Position numbers and translations under genes: made by a program | Notes under the pieces: model-generated | The model's database searches: none | What the model was told of the DNA's origin: nothing | What the model saw: the letters and a program-made list of their open reading frames with translations, nothing else | From: Ascidia mentula | Lineage: Eukaryota > Chordata > Ascidiacea > Phlebobranchia > Ascidiidae | Length of the DNA: 64,000 bases | Direction: 5' to 3' | NCBI GenBank assembly: GCA_947561715.1 | Contig: OX387203.1 | Coordinates: 1,674,001-1,738,000 of the forward strand | In this document: positions 50,801 to 60,944 of the stretch, piece by piece | Layout: each line of letters starts with the position of its first letter | Numbering within the stretch: the stretch's first letter is position 1

Positions 50801-50840
50801 CCAACTGATGCTCTTCTGTGTATTTGTCGTTCATTGCCAT
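47837..50840 (-). CDS. NTase-TPR protein E, two exons, short TPR half
   Basis: Exon 1 50840-49172 and exon 2 48828-47837, joined in phase (GAAG|GTAAGG, TTTTTAG|AGTTGC). The product is about 890 residues, against about 1250 for C and D. The NTase motif is MGSLARMEVTPYSDFE, with G201-S202 and D213-F214-E215 counted from the chosen start. Exon 2 is helical with weaker repeats and ends in one clear TPR-like unit (GIGNSFKRLGKYADALLYFK). I chose the M at 50840, followed by A-M-N-D-K, because it lines up with gene A; the frame is open further upstream to 50900. It is the most diverged member and the one closest to the caspase cluster. Confidence 0.82.
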
Positions 50841-51064
50841 TATTCTTTTGCTTTTAACTATGGTTACTGCTATGCTGAGTCTCTGTAATGTAGTGATCAT
50901 GTTTTAATGCACCGTCCCATATGGTTTTTATTGCCCATGGGCGTTGAAGCGTTGTTTGCTCGTTTGACGTCACAAGTAAATATTTACCTTACAAATGCTG
51001 CGCACGCTTTGCTGTGATGCCTGTCTGGAAAAGTTTAAGGAACTCATAACTGCATAAAGCAATG

Positions 51065-51262
51065 TTATATATCCGTTTGTATAATGGGGAATATTTGTGG
51101 AAAGTCTGACAATTCGTCTATGTTTGCTAAAGGATAATTTGCAACGGCCAAGCTATGTGCCAATCTAAACTTTGTACTCTTTTCCTCGCAGCGTGCTTCT
51201 TTTATAGTCTTTAATATATCAACTAAACTGTCAAATATTTGTAGTGCTGTTTGCTCAGACAT
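51065..51262 (-). CDS. Unrecognised 65-residue open frame
   Basis: Starts MSEQTALQIFDSLVDILKTI and ends in FPIIQTDI. It is predicted largely helical and is free of low-complexity sequence. I recognise no family. There is no splice signal to join it to gene E or to the caspases. It may be a small gene, an isolated exon or chance. Confidence 0.25.
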   Translation of the reverse strand: MSEQTALQIFDSLVDILKTIKEARCEEKSTKFRLAHSLAVANYPLANIDELSDFPQIFPIIQTDI

Positions 51263-51339
51263 ACTGGGGGGGTTGCAACGTACAAAAAGTGAAAAAGAGA
51301 GAAGGTACAGTAGGTCTGGATATAATCTTATATGTTCCA

Positions 51340-52393
51340 ATGCTGAACGGTGAATTTAACGAATCTTTATTCCATACACACAATTCGTTGAAGTGGTGAT
51401 AATCGCTTTGTACCTGGCGGTACCGTTGCCCGAATACAAACTGCGACTGTAATCAAAGCTTGTAATTGTGTGATTTTTTGCCAAATACACAACTCAGCAG
51501 AGTTTGCCGTGAACCACACTTAAATTATGCAGATATGATTGGATAACTGGCTTAGACACAAAATTACTACTTGCGTTGATTTAAGGACCTACATGGGTAT
51601 TAAATCCAGAAAATCCCTTTTAAATCATTTGCATTAATACCTGTGCACAATGTTTTGCTTGATTGGCCGAAACGGGAGAAAAATATTACTTGCGGCTACA
51701 TTCGTAAACACTAAGCTAGGTTTTGCAGAGCCTCTCAAGACTTCATGATTTACATGGAGGTCACAAGCGGCCCTGGGGGGACCTTTAAGCAACATTTTAG
51801 CAACTAACTTTGATGCCATTGCATAGAGAAGAGTTGAGACTTCCACAAAAATGCAAATTAGTGGGCTGTTAACGATTCATTTTTCTGAAAAATAAAGTTT
51901 CATTTTTTGTTGCTTTTTTTACCAAAATAATGACTAACCACGGGGATGGCTAAACCATTTCTCAAGTAACTACCTGATTGAAATAGCCCAAAACTGCCCT
52001 CAAACACCCTCAAATCGCCATGACAACAGCACGCGCATGTGCGCTCATTCAACCGTAAAATGCATCACTGGTATGCTCTGTGACGTAATCTTTCCATTGT
52101 GACAGATGTCTGCACGGTGGGCATTTCCCATCACCGAAACTTATTTTTAAAGAAATACCAATATGTGTCCCTCAATCTTTAAATTTGAACGTTTGGCATA
52201 TTGTTTTGCAGTCAGCAGTAGGACTTTTGAAACCAAGATTTTGTGTTTTTTTGATAATCAGCAATGCCATCAAAGCCCCATAAATGTTTATGCCGACTCG
52301 TATATCGCAAAACAAAGGCCACTGGATTGTATAAACGTTTTGCTCTCTAGCATTGCAAACTTTGACCGTTTAAACCTATACTATAGTTCTTTG
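51340..52393. other. Gene-poor stretch
   Basis: No gene supported. An open frame at 51634-51846 on the minus strand reads smoothly, but I cannot place it in a family. Confidence 0.5.
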
Positions 52394-52633
52394 TTAAGCC
52401 TCAGCCGTATGGATCCTCGTGCCAGCACCTAAAATCAGTTTCTTACGCAGTTGACTGGTTACAGCAGAGACATGCAGTCCAACAACCTCGAACATCTGCT
52501 GGGAAATCAAGGAAAAGATCTGAAAAATTAACTGCAGTTTTACATTGTTTGGGTGAAGTGGTTTGGATTTTGCCTTGTGAGCCCTTGAGTGTGTGGGTAA
52601 ACAAAGTACCATCCGGGCTGTCTGTAGCAGGTT
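52394..52633 (-). pseudogene. Caspase p10-subunit relic
   Basis: An acceptor-like CTGCAG is followed by EPATDSPDGTLFTHTL, matching the p10 start of the other caspases here (EPEPNSEGGTLFIHTL at 63743 down). After a frame change comes VGLHVSAVTSQLRKKLIL, the C-terminal p10 signature seen as LPTVTSQLRKRVYF at 54490 down. The two halves lie in different frames without a clear intron, and no p20 exons were found upstream, so this is a decayed caspase end. Confidence 0.65.
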
Positions 52634-52639
52634 CTGCAG

Positions 52640-54343
52640 AAATGGCCAAAGCAGTATTGAGGGACAGTGTTACTACAAGTTGCGTTTAAGACCGCATATC
52701 AGTATTTCTTTTAAAAAAGTGTTACCTGTGGGAAATGCCCGTCTTGTGCCCTGTTATGAAAAGAAGGCGGCACGTGACAAAGCAACCGATGATGCACTAA
52801 GGTCGAATTTAGGATTATGTGGTAGGTATTGCCATGGCGATTTTTAGCGTTGGGACAGTTTAGTGCATTTTGTCCTCTTTAGTTCGCTAGTCATTCGGTG
52901 CTGAAAGCTGACAAAAAGTTATTTGAAAAATAGCATAAAAATGTTCGAGACGATTTTGCTAACAAATTGAGTCGCAGAAGTATACCTTAACTTAACATTT
53001 TATGTTAGGCCCGCCTCTTGTCTACGCTTAAAACATTTCGCCATCTGGGCGAACAATATTTTAGAAAAAAAAGCAACAAAGAATGAAGGTTTGTTTACGA
53101 AAAAATGAAATCCTCATCCAATTTGCAATTCAATGTTGCCCCGAACCCTGTTCTATGCAATGGCGTAAAAATCCTATAGGACATAAGAGTCTCTTCTCCT
53201 CAGACCCTTGCTGTGTTTTGTCGAGTATAGCTGTGATCATTTTACTTTCTCTTGGAATAGTAGGCTACTAGTGGACCTTCACGGGGCATCAGCCAGTTTT
53301 TAGCAAAAATGAAACCAAATCACTCAGTAGGTGTATTAATGGTCTGTATTTGAACCCGCCCTCCCTGGGTTAAAGCAGTGTGCTAACGGGAAAACTTCAG
53401 GCGCAAGATATTATGAGCAAAGTACCAGTCGATTCGTCTTCTATCAAACCGAAATTGTTGTCGGTAGTTGGCGCCAAAGAACCACCTTTATTATAAAATG
53501 CCAGCTATATACAAACAAAGAAAATTAATTAACATGTAAGTTTGTAACACATTTCCAAATCATTGTGTTCAGTAATACTACAATTTTACGCAAGTTTTGT
53601 CCTGTCACCAACTAGTTTTTATAGTCTTCGGGCAATAGTTGTTTCGTCACAAACTCTGACCACGAACGCACCAATCGCCGGTACCCACGGACGACAGGTG
53701 GAGGCTCGGACGATCTGTTTCTGACTCGGTGTGATTCGAACTTAATAACTTTGCACACGCTTTCGATATAAGCCATGTGTGCCCTTTGCATAAAATCAGA
53801 AGCGGTGCAATTCTAAAATTACTTTTTTACCAATACAAGCAAATTTTTCAATGCAGGCGAAAAATCCAAAAGTCCCATGGACGGCCAACGGCCAATTTCC
53901 TAATTGTCCTTGTCGACTGTCTTTATGCAGGGTCGCGAACAAGTTAATCGGAATAAACAGTTTATTATAGGAAAATGAAATAATAAAACCCATCTCAAAG
54001 GAATAAATTACCAGCCGGCTTAATGTCTTAATGGGACCCAATAATGATAGCATTGTCTTGTAACACCGAATATAATATCCAATTAAACATGAAATGCTCT
54101 GCAGTTAAAACAGTAGATTATGTAACAGGATACATGTTTACTGGCTTGTGTTTCGTGGAAGAGATATTATGATTCGCGATAAACGATATATTTAAGGAAA
54201 TATATTTGTGTGAAAATTTTCTATATCGGTAAAAGCACGACAAAAATAAACAGCCTTAAAAATACGACCTAAATATTATTGGCTACTTAACGATATATGC
54301 AAAGGATTCGTGGGACTTGTCCACAAAGCAAACACGTCGCGGG
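52640..54343. other. Gene-poor stretch with a possible tRNA-derived repeat
   Basis: No coding exon supported. Around 53330-53395 the minus strand reads GTTAGCACACTGCTTTAACC followed by GGGTTCAAATAC, which resembles the A/B-box region of tRNA-derived SINE heads. It lacks a full cloverleaf and I could not find its end. Confidence 0.35.
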
Positions 54344-57300
54344 TTAGTTGTCTGTTGAGCCACCGCTGTGGGGCTCATCCTTTCCAGATGTTGACTGTTC
54401 AGCAAAGTAGACTCTTTTGCGTAACTGGCTCGTCACGGTCGGAAGGCGAAGTCCTTTGTCAGCCATTTCCTTGTTTACTTTTATGAGTATCTAACCATAA
54501 GACCATAAAGGATTTTCATCAACGTCGGCCATTTTTACAGATTTAACTTTGACCCAGCATGCGCGTCAAACAGTAAATCTAGTGAAACTACTTGCATATT
54601 TCACGAGGAGATACAATGACACAGCATAGCTAGATGGTGTATTTTGTGACACTGGTGAACTGTTTGCTCTCCATCAATATAGTCTACGAATTAGTGCGAT
54701 TCTCAGTTTTGTCCTAATTTAACTAAGCTTACCTCAAGGAGGTCCGCCTTGTCTTTATATTCTCTCAACTGTTTACACAGCGTGTCAACGAATATGGTTC
54801 TTTTTTTGTCTTCAGTCATTTCTGCGAAATAAGTTGCTCACAATCTACAGTAGCATTTATTTTATATCTTGGACGTTGCGATACTGATGTGATAATAATT
54901 ATATTGATGTCGAACATAATACATGCACTGGAAACTGTACATAGTAAAACGGTTGTCTAGGCGACAAGAAGTTTTGTTTTTATAAAAAATTTAAATACCT
55001 TCTGTTTCCGAATAAACAAAAATTGTGTCAGCCGATTGCGGGATAAAAAGTTTGCTACTGGGATTTCCACCACCGCTTTTTGTTTGTGTAGAAGGTGGTG
55101 CCTGTTAAAAACAAAGCATCGAAATGCATATATATATAGATGCGCCGCTTGTTTTCTGTGTCATGTACACATTTTCTCTAATTAAATCTAACGCATTGAT
55201 CAAACCTGCACTATGAAGATTTTTGGTATTTCAAATAATTTATTGCAATTGTTTCCATTAAAAAGCTCAACAAATGTGTTTAGGGGGTAAGGCTGTTTTT
55301 TTCCATCGCGAAGCTTTTCGTGTGGACCGCTGGTACTTTTAATAAAACAGACGAAACACTTTTGGCCTTCGCACTTCTTGTTGTCCGAGACTGCAAGAAA
55401 ATAAGCGGATAAGGTTGAAAAGGCAAGATATATGTGCACTTACCAGCAATATCTGTCATCTCTTCTATTGACTTTTTTTCGTGAAAGTTTACATCGAATT
55501 TCAATTCCTCTCCTGTCTTTTTCAAAAGTTTCACATCACCATCTTCCTAACAAGTTGCGAAACAAAAACTTTTAGATTCTACGTAAAATAAATTTCTAAA
55601 GCTAAAAACGGAGTGTTTTAAGGAAACCATTCATTTCATCCCTGCCTGTTTTGCATTTAAAGGAAATTTAGCTACTTGCGCTTTCAAGATTTTATTTGTT
55701 GTCTGTTTGGTGCAATTTAAAATGTAATGCTGAGTGGATTATAGTTTTAATATAAATTTAGGTAAATAAGCAAAATCCACCGATGCAACTTGGACTATAG
55801 TTTAAATATGCATACAGGTAAATAAAGAAACCCAAACCTCGTCGCAAAATATGTAAAACAGGCCAGCGTCGTTATGGGACGTACTGTATGATCTAGCAAA
55901 AGAAATAAGACAGTTTGGCGGCTGCAAAAGGCACATTAGAACAACTTACTTCAGAGTTTTTGGTTGTTGGTCTATAACCCGTAACTTCAAAGGAGACTTC
56001 AATCTATGCGAAAAAGTGGGCATCTGGGGCCCATCTTCACGGCAACTTTGTATTGCTGTCTCGTTGTTAGCGTATGTGAACACCTGTTAAATACTCAATG
56101 AAACAACAACAACTTAGAACGAGAAAAGGCGAATATGCCTACATCTGTAATGTTACTATATTCTGTATTTTCGAGAGCTGCACACAAATTTCTGATGTAA
56201 ATGGATCCTTCCTCAACATCTGTTGCGTAGAAACCTTCAGAATAAATTTTTCAGTTACAATTATTTGCAAATTTGTTTAGTGAAATAATCTACCTGGACA
56301 AGTTGCATGGGCCACTATAAAATCTTCTTTCAATGGTACTTTAAGTACTTTTGCCTGTCCTCCATTAGGTTCTATTTGCTCTTTACTTAATGGTGATTTA
56401 AGTTCCTCGTCCACCCCTCTGCAAGCCTGTGGAAAACTGAATTTATTTCATGTGGTGTCGGTTTGCATAACTAAAAAATGGATTTATTGATCTAATTCGT
56501 TGTACATTTTTGTAATCAATTTTAGGAAAAAATTAGGTATTTGGTATCAAACGTAATTGTTATGTATAAATAAGTGATTGTTTTTGTCTGAAGCTGTACA
56601 TCGCTGTGCAAATATACGCGTATCTGTATTTTTTCGCCTGTGTGAAATGCCCAAATTGTACTATGTTGCAATGTAAAGAGTAGGCCTACGTCACAAAAGC
56701 GGTCACTGATGCACAGAAGTCAATTTTACCGTTAAATGAGCATGTATGCTTGTGCTGTTGACGAATTTGCGCGTGTTTGGGTGCAGTTTCAGTGGGGTGC
56801 TTTTCAGAGTTTTTATCATGTCCTTGATAATGTTAGACTTACATTAAAGATGCATTTAACTTATGGAATAAAAGTGTAGTGTCAGATACTACTGGCAGGT
56901 TGAAACGAGATAGCAATTTGTTTTAATAAACCCATTGACTTCAAATCTATAATCTTCGTTCCAACCCAACAGATATGTAACATCTCTGTATCATAGATAT
57001 TAGTAAATAACATATAAAAGCCGCATCAATAATAATATTAACCCACATCAATAATAAAAATCTTTGGTATTCCTTCTGGGCTATTACTGAACTTATCTAA
57101 AACGTCGGAAAGTGCGTATTCCTTGGAATCAACGTCCAGTAAAAGATCGCCTTCTACACCATGTGTGGTGATAACCACAACAAAACATTTGAAATTACTG
57201 TGGTCCATTTTGGCGTCTGAAAAAGGGACTAAATAGTTATTTTGCTCATCGCTCTTATTCAAAAGTAATCTGCCTTACAATTCTCCAACTGAGAAAAAAT

Positions 57301-57556
57301 AAAATCTTTTTTTCTGTTGTCAAACACTTTCACTTTAAATCCGAGGCCTTCTCCTGCAGTTTTGAGATTAGTTGCATCTGTTTTCGTTCCCCGAAGTGGA
57401 TATTTTCCTTTAAAGTTCTATATAAAATCAAACAAATATATCAATATATATATAAATTAATGTTAGAAAGTGCTTTGACAAACAAACCATGGTATAAAAT
57501 ATGACCATATGCCCCATCCTCCCTTCATTTTGCTTCATGTCATCCTTGCGCGCCAT
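54344..57556 (-). CDS. Double caspase: active domain fused to a dead domain
   Basis: Twelve exons: 57556-57486, 57417-57279, 57216-57047, 56426-56294, 56234-56143, 56083-55950, 55892-55838, 55546-55444, 55390-55206, 55101-54999, 54821-54733 and 54490-54344; phases agree throughout. Domain 1 has no long prodomain. It holds the p20 features LRGTKTDATNLKTAGEGLGF, catalytic His in ITTHG, catalytic Cys in IID|ACRG split by an intron, and a p10 starting EEGSIYIRNLC. Domain 2 has the caspase fold pieces (CFVCFI, PKIFIVQ, FVDTLCKQL, TSQLRKRVYF), but SHG is replaced by TSG and QACRG by QAPPS, so both catalytic residues are gone. The two domains are joined by a 57-base intron, 55949-55893. Reading into it gives TAA at once, so retention would release domain 1 alone. 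The arrangement resembles caspase-8 with c-FLIP in one chain. Confidence 0.78.
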
Positions 57557-59125
57557 TTTGGTTGGTAAAAGATTTTGCATGAACGCTGGCAACAAACATA
57601 AGTTTAGAAAACAGTGTGACTAAATGAAAGCACTTGCCTCTTTATTATGCTATGCTACTTGCAAATATTACTGCAACCTAGCGCGTTCTGTGTATAAACT
57701 GGTTTTGGCTCCGCCAGAAAAATGTTTGTGCTTCTCTTAGGATAGTCCTTAACTGAACCAGCACCCCTTCAGCATTGTTCACCGCGTCAAAAACATTCCA
57801 CGACTGTGAAAAAAGGCTGGTAGTTCCGTCGTAGGTTTTCTGTTGGTAGTGCTTTGTGCAGTTTTGCGTGACTACGACGGCTACCTATGTATCTTTTATG
57901 TATCTAACGTACATATCAAATAACTACATGACAGAAAATATGGCACCATGAGGGCCACGCATTAAAAACAACTGGCTTGCCTGGGATTTGCTCATCAGAC
58001 TACATTGGCTCTCCATGTTGAACAAAAAGTCCTCGAATAATCTTTACAGTAAAACTGCTCTTAATAAATTTAACCTAATGTTTGGCGGCAGTAGTCGGTT
58101 GACGATTCTGCCATTCCCCAATTATTTTTACTGGAATCGACTTTTATTTAAATACATACGTAGTAAATTCTTACTATGTCGAGCAGCTGTTTTGCAAAAA
58201 ATGCACCAACCAAGATGCATATCACCAAAAACAAGGGCGAAATACTAAAATGGTGGTTATACTCTGCTGAATTACTTTACAAACTAGCTTCTACCAACGC
58301 CCCAAATACTTCTCGCGACACTGTTTTCTCACCATGTTTGTGAATCAATTTATTTACAGGTCTAAAAAAGTGCGTCAAAAAATGAAAACTTACAAATATT
58401 CTCAGTTAAAGATTCAAAACACTACAAGGCACTGTAAAAATAGACGCTAGTAACCGCAACCTTGCCACAAATATATGTTTTTTTGTCGACATTTGCCAGG
58501 TGTTTACAAGCATTTAATATATGAAGATATGTTGCAAATTGCCGGACTTAAGTGCAAATGCAAGGGAAGTAACAACATATTTCACAAATTTACAAGCATT
58601 TAATATATGAAGATATGTTACAAGTTGCCGGACCTAAGTGCAAATGCAAGGGGAGTAACAACACAATTCACAAACAAAGTTAAAGATGCAAACCAAATGG
58701 TAACGCTTGACGGACCAACTTAAATTATAGCCAGGTACACAAAAAGGGATGCAAAATGCTCCTGAAAATCAATATAGGCAGTTTTTGATAATGGTTTTTC
58801 GGGCGCTTATTGTGTGTTTAAGTACACAACATACTTAAGATCGGTGTTGCCTTTTTTCAATGTTTATGTTTTTGAGTCTTATTTTTTGTATTTGATATGG
58901 AGCTAATCGTTGAATATCTTTGTTGATTGCTCCGCACAACTTAACAAATATTAACCGATGCGCAATATATTGAGATGTCATGGTCAAGTAACGGAAGGAA
59001 AACAGATGCCTGGTTGACCTTAATACATCAAGAACATAAAATAGGAAATTTTTGTATAGCTTTCAAGTGATTTTCAAACTGCACCACATAGACAAAGAAA
59101 ACAGGATGGAACAATTATAATCGTT
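57557..59125. other. Intergenic between caspase genes
   Basis: No exon recognised apart from a short tandem duplication annotated separately. The minus-strand promoter of the double caspase should lie just above 57556. Confidence 0.5.
58503..58676. repeat. Tandem duplication, 86-base unit, two copies
   Basis: Two head-to-tail copies beginning at 58505 and 58591, each with TACAAGCATTTAATATATGA and a downstream GCCGGAC block, about 93% identical by eye. Confidence 0.85.
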
Positions 59126-60765
59126 TTAAAGAAGATGAAACTTTTTGCGCAAACAATCTATAACTTCAGGCTTGTGTAGTCCGATAACTTTTGACATTCT
59201 CTCGTTCACATGATGTACCACCTGAAAAACAGACAAATTCATGTTCTATTGCTGTTGCCTCCAGACATTGCTACTTGTAAATAGAACTGATTTTCTTAAA
59301 TCAAACTACACTACGTGATTTTACGCCGGAAGATCAGTTCTATTTAAAAAAATACTTAATACGTTTTCCGTATTTAAATTACTTTATAGTCACCACAAGG
59401 TGGAATTCTTTGCTTGGCCGTTTGGTCAGCAAAGTCGTCTAAAAGAGTCACACCCAGCTGCACTGATGAGACCTTATTGGTCGAAACAGTGGCCATCTGT
59501 ATGCAGCTTACACAGTTCAATCACTTGTTTATATTTTTTTACTACAAAACCTGGTACATACACCATAGACGTCAATTTTGGTAAATCGTGAATGAAGTAT
59601 TTGTTCGCATAGTGTTGCAAGAAATAATGATCCTTGCTCATCTGAAGTAGGTTCTGTTAAAAAAACTAGAAGCGTTCACGCCAAGGAAAATCCAGTGAAA
59701 TTAAACTTAAAGTAAGAAAGTAAGATGGGTTATTTGCCGTTAACATTTAAAACTTACATGTCAGTCAATATCATAATCAATCCACCTGAAATTTTAAACG
59801 CATGTTTTTCGGTTTTGGCAGATAGAAACTCTGTAGGACTTCATAATCACACAAGCAGTTAAATAAGGGTAATTTCCGAATTCTTTTCGAGTATGTGCAG
59901 TGAAAACAGCTAAAGTACTTACCTGGTGATTTTGAGTACACGATCAATGTGTCACGTGGTTCGCGAACAGGGGTGTTTGGTTCGGAGATCAGTTTTGTTT
60001 TATACATTCTGCGGTACGGTGCCTAGTAAATAAACAAATGCCCAGCAATGATCTTTAAAAGTGGAAACAAAAAACATCCCTAAACGTCTGTTTACACAGT
60101 TAAACACTAAACGCATGCTGTGCAATTTAACCTGAATTATAAAAATTTTAGGCTTTCCATGTAATTCTTGGAAATCATCAATAAATGAAACGAGATTGTC
60201 CAGCTCATACGTCTCTCCACTTCCATCGTACAAAAGACCGTGCTCTTTTGTGTCAGTTATGATTACACACATAACATAGTCGCAGGTTTCGAGTTGTGGT
60301 TTTAGGTCTTTGAAAAATAAATTAACCTAATTTGAGTAAGTTTCAAAAATGTTACAAAGCAGACTTTACAAACGTTAAAATGCACCGTTGACAAGTAAAT
60401 CCACAATACCCTGATCTAACTTTTTAAAATACCGATAATTTTTTGGCGCATTTGTGCGAATGTGGTCTTTTCATGGTGTGCTGTCTTAAAGTTCAACTTC
60501 CTTCCGACTCTTAGTATGTCATCTACATCAGTAGTTTTCTACATATAACTTACGTGCTTAACTTTTTGCCACTGAAGCACAAACCTTTGGCATAATTTTT
60601 CCTTACCTGGTTACTAAAAATGATGATGAGCCCTCCTTTTTCGATTGGATATCTAAAAGAGAGTAAAATGCGTTAAGAGTGAAGATTTAAGGTCAAATAG
60701 AATTTACTTGAGTTCATTCCTCTTTGTGAAGAGTTGATATGGTTCCTCACATTCTTGCTTGTGAT
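59126..60765 (-). CDS. Catalytically dead caspase, single domain
   Basis: Exons 60765-60708, 60652-60607, 60538-60433, 60307-60132, 60022-59933, 59653-59571 and 59221-59126. The order is the caspase order: CEEPYQLF, EKGGLIIIFSNQ (first strand), TTDVDDILRVGRKLNFKT, VMCVIIT..KEHG, PKIFIIQ|APYR, DTLIVYSKSP, QGSLFLATLCEQ (p10 start) and IDCLRKKF. A His remains in KEHG, but the catalytic Cys of QACRG is Pro (QAPYR), so no protease activity is expected. It is probably a regulator or partner of the active domain downstream. The 5' end is unsettled: an M-starting exon may lie at 60944-60858, but its donor phase does not fit the next exon. An intron near the 3' end carries a hammerhead ribozyme on the opposite strand. 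Confidence 0.72.
59456..59508 (+). ncRNA. Hammerhead ribozyme, type I, complete
   Basis: Stem I AGCTGCA (59456-59462) pairs perfectly with TGCAGCT (59502-59508). The core is CTGATGA (59463-59469), stem II is GACC-TTATT-GGTC, then GAAA, then stem III ACAG-TGGCCAT-CTGT, with cleavage predicted after A59501 (GUA triplet). Every invariant position is met. It lies in the intron 59570-59222 of the dead caspase, antisense to that gene. Type I hammerheads with a short stem III are known from metazoan retroelements such as retrozymes and Penelope-like elements; I see no such element around it. Confidence 0.85.
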
Positions 60766-60944
60766 CTAAGCAAAATATTACCTTACTTTGTAGTTCATGT
60801 AAAGTCATGTATGTATTAGCTCGTGTTAATAAAGTCGTTTACTAGTCAGTCTCTTACATAAGCAGTGCACCAGCAAGCATTATATGTATAAGTATACACG
60901 ACTGGTTCTTCAGTTTTTGCAGAATCTAGCCTTCTGGATGGCAT

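Noticed and set aside
51634-51846. 70-codon minus-strand frame
   Set aside because: It reads smoothly, but I cannot link it to a family, splice site or neighbour.
57988-58010. CTGATGAG on the minus strand as a fourth hammerhead
   Set aside because: No GAAA follows at stem II distance and no stem I partner is present.
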